Origin: CAYTYZ01 sp964448465
GTDB taxonomy: Bacteria; Patescibacteriota; Microgenomatia; UBA12405
Assembly: GCA_964448465.1 (NCBI GenBank)
Contig: CAYUVY010000021.1
Location: 1-12,987 of the forward strand
Direction of reading: 5' to 3'
DNA: 12,987 bases
The first letter of the stretch is position 1. Every line of letters begins with the position of its first letter. The translations under genes were made by a program, and so were the position numbers. Shown here in pieces: positions 6,367 through 10,919 of the stretch. Below the pieces are notes generated by a model, which saw only the letters and a program-made list of their open reading frames with translations, was not told the origin of the DNA and did not search any database.

Positions 6367-7391
6367 ATCAATTTCATTCTCGGTTCGCGCTCTATTTTTT
6401 GCCAGTCTTCTCCCGTAATTCCCCGTTTATACATTTGCAGTCCTGCAAAGGCTATCATCGCCGCATTATCCGTATTTAGCTTTTTAGTGTATGGTAAATA
6501 TACTTTCAGTCCCAAATCCTTACCCCTTCTTCGGAGTTGTTTTCGTAAATATTCGTTAGCCATTACTCCGCCTGTGCCAATTAAAGACTTAGGCCTAAAT
6601 TCCACCACAGCCCTTTCTAATTTATAAAGTAATGTTTCCATCACTTTGGCCTGAAAGCTAGAGGCCAAATTAGCCAGTTGCCTACCTTTTTCCTCTTCAC
6701 TCCAATCTTTAATTTGATAATAAAAACTGGTTTTCAATCCCGAAAAAGAAAAGTTATACGATTTATCTTTAGCCATCGGTATAGGCAAAGTCAAAAAATC
6801 TTTTTTTCCAGTTTTGGCTAATTGTTCTAGAATTGGTCCACCAGGATACCCCAACCCCAACATTTTGGCGGCTTTATCCAAAGCCTCGCCCGCCGCGTCA
6901 TCCACACTTTCTCCAATTACTTTATATTTTCCAATTTCTTCAATTACCACCAAGCTACTGTGTCCCCCCGAAACCGTCAAAGCAAGAGCAGGCAAGGGGA
7001 TTGTTCTCTCCGGTTTACCCCTACTGTTCTGCAACCAAGGCGACAATAAATGAGCTTCTATATGATTTACTCCCACTACTTTTTTTTCAAATTTTATCGC
7101 CAACTCTTTGGCTTTATCAATTCCCACCCCCAAGGCAATCGATAGTCCCGGTCCTTGGGTCACCGCAATTAAGTCAACTTCTTCCATTTTAACCCTAGCC
7201 TTTTCTAGGGCTTTTTTTAAGACAAAGTCTATGTTTTCCTTGTGCGCCTTTCTGGCCAGATCTGGCACCACGCCGCCAAACTTACTGTGCAAACTAATTT
7301 GTGAGGATATTTCATTAGAAAGAATTTTTCGCTCTTCCACTACCGCCACACAGGTGTCATCGCAGCTTGTGTCTATTCCCAGTACTTTCAC
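6363..7391 (-). CDS. tsaD: tRNA N6-adenosine threonylcarbamoyltransferase TsaD
   Basis: TsaD (Kae1/YgjD family) transfers threonylcarbamoyl from its AMP ester to A37 of ANN-decoding tRNAs. The 342-residue protein is full length. It begins GIDTSCDDT (5-13), has the metal ligands His110 and His114 in VNHIEAHLLSP, the nucleotide motif VSGGHSSLVV (140-149), EALDKAAKMLGLGYPGGP (169-186), GGVMANEYLR (274-283), and Asp308 in NTDNAAMIA. The start is GTG 7391; no Shine-Dalgarno sequence is present, and TAAAAT lies 7 bases upstream. The TsaC and TsaE activities are encoded as one fused protein 2.5 kb away. TsaB, the usual bacterial partner of TsaD, is not in the window. It is divergent from the LemA/TPM operon across 28 bases. 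Confidence 0.96.
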   Translation of the reverse strand: MKVLGIDTSCDDTCVAVVEERKILSNEISSQISLHSKFGGVVPDLARKAHKENIDFVLKKALEKARVKMEEVDLIAVTQGPGLSIALGVGIDKAKELAIKFEKKVVGVNHIEAHLLSPWLQNSRGKPERTIPLPALALTVSGGHSSLVVIEEIGKYKVIGESVDDAAGEALDKAAKMLGLGYPGGPILEQLAKTGKKDFLTLPIPMAKDKSYNFSFSGLKTSFYYQIKDWSEEEKGRQLANLASSFQAKVMETLLYKLERAVVEFRPKSLIGTGGVMANEYLRKQLRRRGKDLGLKVYLPYTKKLNTDNAAMIAFAGLQMYKRGITGEDWQKIEREPRMKLI

Positions 7392-7404
7392 AACTTGTAT
7401 TTTA
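7392..7404 (-). promoter_or_regulatory. -10-like hexamer 7 bases before tsaD
   Basis: TAAAAT (7404-7399) is followed by 7 bases and GTG 7391. No -35 of quality is seen; TTGGTG is the nearest, 18 bases upstream. The spacing predicts a leaderless or nearly leaderless mRNA. Confidence 0.4.
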
Positions 7405-7419
7405 CCGCTAAACTACAAT

Positions 7420-7977
7420 ATGCACCAACCCTTAAAATTATATTTCGTTCTCACATTATTTTTCTTAACCACCTCTGGACTAATCTATCTTTTTCTCCAA
7501 CAAAAATTTACCCCCGCCCCCACTCAAATAGTTGTCACACCAACTTCTGTTACCTATAAAGTACCCACTGATACTCCCTATCAACAACCAATTATCACTG
7601 TGACCTTGGCGCCCACTGAAATTCCCACCCCAATTCCAACCCCTCCTTTTACCACTTTCACAAACCAAGACTACAACTTTACCGTAATTTACCCATCCTA
7701 TCGTAAATATTTTCAGGAAAAGTCCACCAGTGGTTCACGTTTTGTCTTCTATCGTCCTGATGCTAACAATATGGTAGTTCATGCAGGCAGCTCTTGGTCC
7801 TGGACCCATCCGGGTCGCGATTTAACTTCAGGCAGCTTTCTCTACGAGGCCAGTAACCAGACCCTCAAAGATTTACCGTCCGACCAATATAAATACACCT
7901 TGCAGTGTGTACACAATCAAAATAAAGAGCTAAAATTAGAATGTGAAAGCTTTTTTAATAGTTTCAAAATAAATTAA
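7420..7977 (+). CDS. secreted or membrane-anchored protein with Pro/Thr-rich stalk, unknown function
   Basis: I do not recognise a family. The 185-residue protein has an N-terminal hydrophobic helix (about 7-27), then a Pro/Thr-rich spacer (31-77, with repeats such as PTEIPTPIPTPP) typical of a surface stalk. A globular C-terminal domain follows (78-185). This domain opens with NQDYNFTVIYPSY and ends CESFFNSFKIN, which recalls PsbP/Mog1-like small domains (low-confidence inference). Cys163 and Cys175 could form a disulfide. I chose ATG 7420: the longer frame back to 7108 runs antisense through tsaD and would bury the signal helix. It is the first gene of the operon with lemA and two TPM genes, 3 bases before lemA. 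TAAACT (7409-7414) is a possible -10 five bases before the start. Confidence 0.75.
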   Translation: MHQPLKLYFVLTLFFLTTSGLIYLFLQQKFTPAPTQIVVTPTSVTYKVPTDTPYQQPIITVTLAPTEIPTPIPTPPFTTFTNQDYNFTVIYPSYRKYFQEKSTSGSRFVFYRPDANNMVVHAGSSWSWTHPGRDLTSGSFLYEASNQTLKDLPSDQYKYTLQCVHNQNKELKLECESFFNSFKIN

Positions 7978-7980
7978 AGT

Positions 7981-8544
7981 ATGAGCAAAAATTTGGGTAT
8001 CCTAGCAGTTTTAGTATTACTTGTTCTTTGGTTGATTAGTAACTACAATGGCCTAGTAAGTCAATCGCTACAAGTAGATCAACAATTTGCTCAAGTTCAA
8101 ACTCAATACCAACGCCGCTTTGATTTAATTCCCAACCTAGAAAACTCTGTCAAAGCTGTTCTAAAACAAGAGCAACAAATTTTCAAAGATCTAGCCGATG
8201 CTCGTTCTCGCTACGCCGGTGCTCAAACTCAAGGATCTGAAGAAAAAATTGCCGCCTCTCAAAACTACGACAGTGCCATCAGTAGACTTTTAGTTATTAT
8301 GGAAAATTACCCACAACTTAAATCCAACGAAACAGTCCAAAAGTTTATGGATGAACTAGCTGGTACCGAAAACAGAATTAGTGTGGAGCGCAAAAACTAT
8401 AACGAGGTTGTCACCACTTTCAACACTAGTGTTATGCGCTTTCCAGGCAATCTCTTCGCCAAGCTCTTTGGCTTTGCTCCCAAGCAGCTATTTAATGCCG
8501 AGTCTTCGGCTCAAACTGCTCCCAAGGTTAATCTTGGTAACTAA
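7981..8544 (+). CDS. lemA: LemA family membrane protein
   Basis: The 187-residue protein has one N-terminal transmembrane helix (about 5-22) followed by the helical LemA domain. Family segments are NYNGLVSQSLQVDQQFAQVQTQYQRRFDLIPNLENSVKA (21-59), YDSAISRLLVIMENYPQLKSNE (91-112), and LAGTENRISVERKNYNEVVTTFNTSVMRFPGNLFAKLFGF (125-164). LemA proteins are widespread envelope proteins of unclear biochemical role that often pair with TPM-domain proteins, as they do here. The final residues are Ser/Ala-rich. The stop TAA is directly followed by the ATG of the next gene, with no spacer. No Shine-Dalgarno sequence is seen, so translation probably depends on coupling or on the AT-rich start region. Confidence 0.95.
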   Translation: MSKNLGILAVLVLLVLWLISNYNGLVSQSLQVDQQFAQVQTQYQRRFDLIPNLENSVKAVLKQEQQIFKDLADARSRYAGAQTQGSEEKIAASQNYDSAISRLLVIMENYPQLKSNETVQKFMDELAGTENRISVERKNYNEVVTTFNTSVMRFPGNLFAKLFGFAPKQLFNAESSAQTAPKVNLGN

Positions 8545-9417
8545 ATGTTTGACTTAGTTAGAAGCCTTTTTTTTGTTTCATTTGTTTGGGCTATCTCTTT
8601 TCCCAGTCCTGTTGGTCTGGTCAACGACTTTGCTAAGGTTCTAGCTCCAGCTACCGTTACCAAACTCGAGACGCAACTGCAAAATCACCAAACTCAAACC
8701 GGTCAAGAAATTGCCATAGTTACGGTGAGTAGTCTTGAGGGTCAACCCATCGAAAATTATGCCAATGAGTTGTTCAGAGCCTGGGGTATTGGTCAAAAAA
8801 ATAAGGACAATGGCCTCTTACTATTGGTCGCTCCAAAAGAACGTCAAGTACGTATTGAAGTAGGGTATGGTCTGGAAGGCATAATTAACGATGGTCGGGC
8901 CGGTAGCATTATTCGCAATCAAATTACTCCATACTTTAAACAAAATAATTACGATCAAGGTGTCCAGGCTGGCGTGGACCAAATCTTAAGTTACTTACAG
9001 GATCCCAACCAGGCAGATCAACCAGTTAGCAAACCAACCAGCTTTCCTTTTGAAGCTATACCATTTTTATTATATTTTCTTCTAATCTTTGCCTCCTATA
9101 TATTTTCCTTTCTGGGGCGCACCAGGTCCTGGCACACAGGTGGCATCTTGGGCTTTCTGACAGGGTCACTCTTTGGATTATTTTTTCATCGCACTTTACT
9201 AGTCGGTGGTCTGATCGGTGGACTAGGGCTACTGTTAGACTTTATTCTTTCTAGAAACTATAAGTATTGGCAAAGTAAAGGTCTAAAAACCAACTGGCTA
9301 GCAACTCGAGGCGGTTTTTGGGTCTCTGGTTCTAGTGGCAGTTCCAGTTCTGGTTCTTCTTTTGGGGGCTTTGGAGGTGGCAGTTCTGGTGGCGGCGGTG
9401 CCTCTGGAAGCTGGTAA
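8545..9417 (+). CDS. TPM-domain (YgcG/Psb32-like) membrane protein
   Basis: The 290-residue protein has an N-terminal signal-like hydrophobic stretch (5-18) and a TPM domain at about 25-153. Family segments are VNDFAKVLAPATVTKLETQL (26-45), GQEIAIVTVSSLEG (53-66), KNKDNGLLLLVAPKERQVRIEVGYGLEGIINDGRAG (85-120) and a final helix to YLQDPN. Hydrophobic segments follow at about 170-190 and 198-236. The end is a Gly/Ser-rich tail (261-290, FGGFGGGSSGGGGASGSW), typical of YgcG proteins. TPM domains have been reported as phosphatase-like in Psb32/TLP18.3; the activity in bacteria is unclear. It starts directly after the lemA stop, and the next gene encodes a shorter relative. Confidence 0.93.
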   Translation: MFDLVRSLFFVSFVWAISFPSPVGLVNDFAKVLAPATVTKLETQLQNHQTQTGQEIAIVTVSSLEGQPIENYANELFRAWGIGQKNKDNGLLLLVAPKERQVRIEVGYGLEGIINDGRAGSIIRNQITPYFKQNNYDQGVQAGVDQILSYLQDPNQADQPVSKPTSFPFEAIPFLLYFLLIFASYIFSFLGRTRSWHTGGILGFLTGSLFGLFFHRTLLVGGLIGGLGLLLDFILSRNYKYWQSKGLKTNWLATRGGFWVSGSSGSSSSGSSFGGFGGGSSGGGGASGSW

Positions 9418-9425
9418 AGTATACT

Positions 9426-9869
9426 ATGACTTTTTTAAATGACTCTCAGAAACTACTCCTCCCTGAAGATTACCAAAGCCTTCAACAACGCCTACTTGAC
9501 TATCAAAACGCTACTCACAAAATAATCCAAGTTGATATCAATAGCAGTTCTCCTTCCTCGCCCTCTGCTAACCAAGTTATTGTTTCTATAAATACATCTC
9601 AAAAATCTCTTGAAGTCAACCCTGAAACTTTAAAGTTTTTACTTCCTAAGGACTCCAATACCTATTTTCAAACCAAAGACTATACTGGCCTAGTCAACGA
9701 GACTCAAGAAAATTTAATAAATTATCTCCAAGATCCCAACAAATATGTACTTCCAAAACCTCTCCTTCAGTTCCAGTCTACCGATATCTATCTTGGCCTT
9801 CTCGTTCTAATTTCTAGTTTGGTTTGGCTAACCTATTTTCTTAAACCTAAACGTTCTAGCTCCAACTAA
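9426..9869 (+). CDS. degenerate TPM-like paralogue with C-terminal membrane helix
   Basis: The 147-residue protein aligns by eye with the upstream TPM protein. LNDSQKLLLPEDYQSLQQRLLDYQNATHKIIQVDINSS (4-41) parallels the start of that domain, and LLPKDSNTYFQTKDYTGLVNETQENLINYLQDPN (72-105) parallels its end; both finish in YLQDPN. The central motif with DNGLLLLVAP and VGYGLEGIINDGRAG is lost or replaced by a shorter Ser/Pro-rich stretch. It lacks an N-terminal signal helix but has one hydrophobic segment near the C-terminus (about 119-139) followed by KPKR, which suggests a C-terminal anchor. It is the last gene of the operon, 8 bases after the TPM gene. Its last 14 bases overlap the convergent TsaC-TsaE gene. 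It may be a regulatory or inactive partner of the full TPM protein (inference). Confidence 0.8.
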   Translation: MTFLNDSQKLLLPEDYQSLQQRLLDYQNATHKIIQVDINSSSPSSPSANQVIVSINTSQKSLEVNPETLKFLLPKDSNTYFQTKDYTGLVNETQENLINYLQDPNKYVLPKPLLQFQSTDIYLGLLVLISSLVWLTYFLKPKRSSSN

Positions 9870-10887
9870 TTTTTCTAGAATTAAGGTCTTTGTATTCCAT
9901 TTCAATTTTTACCATCTCGGCTCTATTTTCTATTTTTCTTAATAACTCTATGCCCAACATTTCTCCCCACTCCAGACAAACTATTACACCATCTTCAATC
10001 TGATTTAACAAATCCAAGTTTTGCATTTCAGCTACTGTATTTATACGATACAAATCCATGTGCATAATTTTTTTATAATTCCTAAAATTAATTTTATATT
10101 CGTTAATTGTCGTAAAAGTAGGCGAGTTCATTATTTCTTTTACTCCACAAATTTTACCAATAGATTTTGCAAAAATTGTTTTGCCAGCTCCCAAATCTCC
10201 TAGCAACAAAAACACCAGCGGTTTCCCATCCAGTTTTTGTTCCTCAAAAATATTTTTAGCAATTTTTTGAGTTTCCTCTTCTGATTTACTAGTCGCCTGA
10301 TTCACCGACCCACTAGTCAACTTGTCTCTTTCTAGCATTACTATTTCTCCTCCCGAAATATCCATTATCGTCGATGGTAAATTATCTGCCAGTTTTCCTT
10401 CGTCTATTACTAAATCAATCAACGCCCTCTTGTCTTTGGATAGTTTTTTTAAAAAACCCAAAGAGTAGGGAAGAGTGGTTCCATAAAGCATTGCCGAAGT
10501 GGCGGTTATTGGTCGACCCAATTCTTTCACCACTTCTTGTAATCTTTTATTTTTCGTAATTCTAATTCCTAAAGTTTTAGTAGACGATGCCACGCCTTTG
10601 GCCAATTTATTTTTATCCTTCAAAATCAAGGTATACGGCCCGGGCAATAAATTATGGATTGTTTTTTCTTGGGTACTATTAATTTCCACATATTTTTTGG
10701 CCATCTCCATGTCTGCTACCACCACTGAGATTGGTTTGCCCACCAGTCCAGTTTTTAGGGCCACAAGCTTATCTATAGCCCCTTGGTTAGTCGCATCTAC
10801 CGCCAGCATATAACAAGTGTCACTTGGCATTATCACCACGCCACCCTGTTTTAACACCTCTACTATTTTTTCTACCTTATCCTCCAT
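9856..10887 (-). CDS. tsaC-tsaE: TsaC-TsaE fusion: threonylcarbamoyl-AMP synthase joined to t6A ATPase
   Basis: From ATG 10887 the protein has 343 residues. Residues about 3-190 are a Sua5/YciO/YrdC (TsaC) domain: GGVVIMPSDTCYMLAVDATN, KTGLVGKPISVVV, LLPGPYTLIL, TLGIRI and PITATSAMLYG. TsaC makes threonylcarbamoyl-AMP from Thr, bicarbonate and ATP. After a polar linker (about 191-210), residues 211-343 are TsaE: Walker A GDLGAGKT (230-237), SPTFTTINEY, HMDLYR (276-281) and CLEWGE. TsaE is the ATPase that drives the TsaB-TsaD complex. The family SAN motif reads SAM here. I prefer ATG 10887 over ATG 10917 because a perfect TATAAT lies 7 bases before it and the extra ten residues add no domain; the longer form would have 353 residues. 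It is divergent from valS. Confidence 0.93.
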   Translation of the reverse strand: MEDKVEKIVEVLKQGGVVIMPSDTCYMLAVDATNQGAIDKLVALKTGLVGKPISVVVADMEMAKKYVEINSTQEKTIHNLLPGPYTLILKDKNKLAKGVASSTKTLGIRITKNKRLQEVVKELGRPITATSAMLYGTTLPYSLGFLKKLSKDKRALIDLVIDEGKLADNLPSTIMDISGGEIVMLERDKLTSGSVNQATSKSEEETQKIAKNIFEEQKLDGKPLVFLLLGDLGAGKTIFAKSIGKICGVKEIMNSPTFTTINEYKINFRNYKKIMHMDLYRINTVAEMQNLDLLNQIEDGVIVCLEWGEMLGIELLRKIENRAEMVKIEMEYKDLNSRKISWS

Positions 10888-10900
10888 AAAAGCTATTATA
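10888..10900 (-). promoter_or_regulatory. perfect -10 box 7 bases before the TsaC-TsaE start
   Basis: TATAAT (10900-10895) is followed by seven bases and ATG 10887. The position decides the start: a transcript begun 6-8 bases after this box could not include ATG 10917. No -35 is recognised at 16-18 bases. Confidence 0.6.
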
Positions 10901-10905
10901 ACCTG

Positions 10906-10919
10906 TGTTAAAATCATCC
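10906..10919 (+). promoter_or_regulatory. extended -10-like box 5 bases before valS
   Basis: TGTTAAAAT (10906-10914) fits an extended -10 (TGn plus TAAAAT), with five bases to ATG 10920. It lies back to back with the TsaC-TsaE -10 in the same 32-base intergenic region. No Shine-Dalgarno sequence precedes valS. Confidence 0.4.

Noticed and set aside
7108..7419. Extended N-terminus for the 7420 gene
   Set aside because: It runs antisense through tsaD and would place the signal helix in the middle of the protein.
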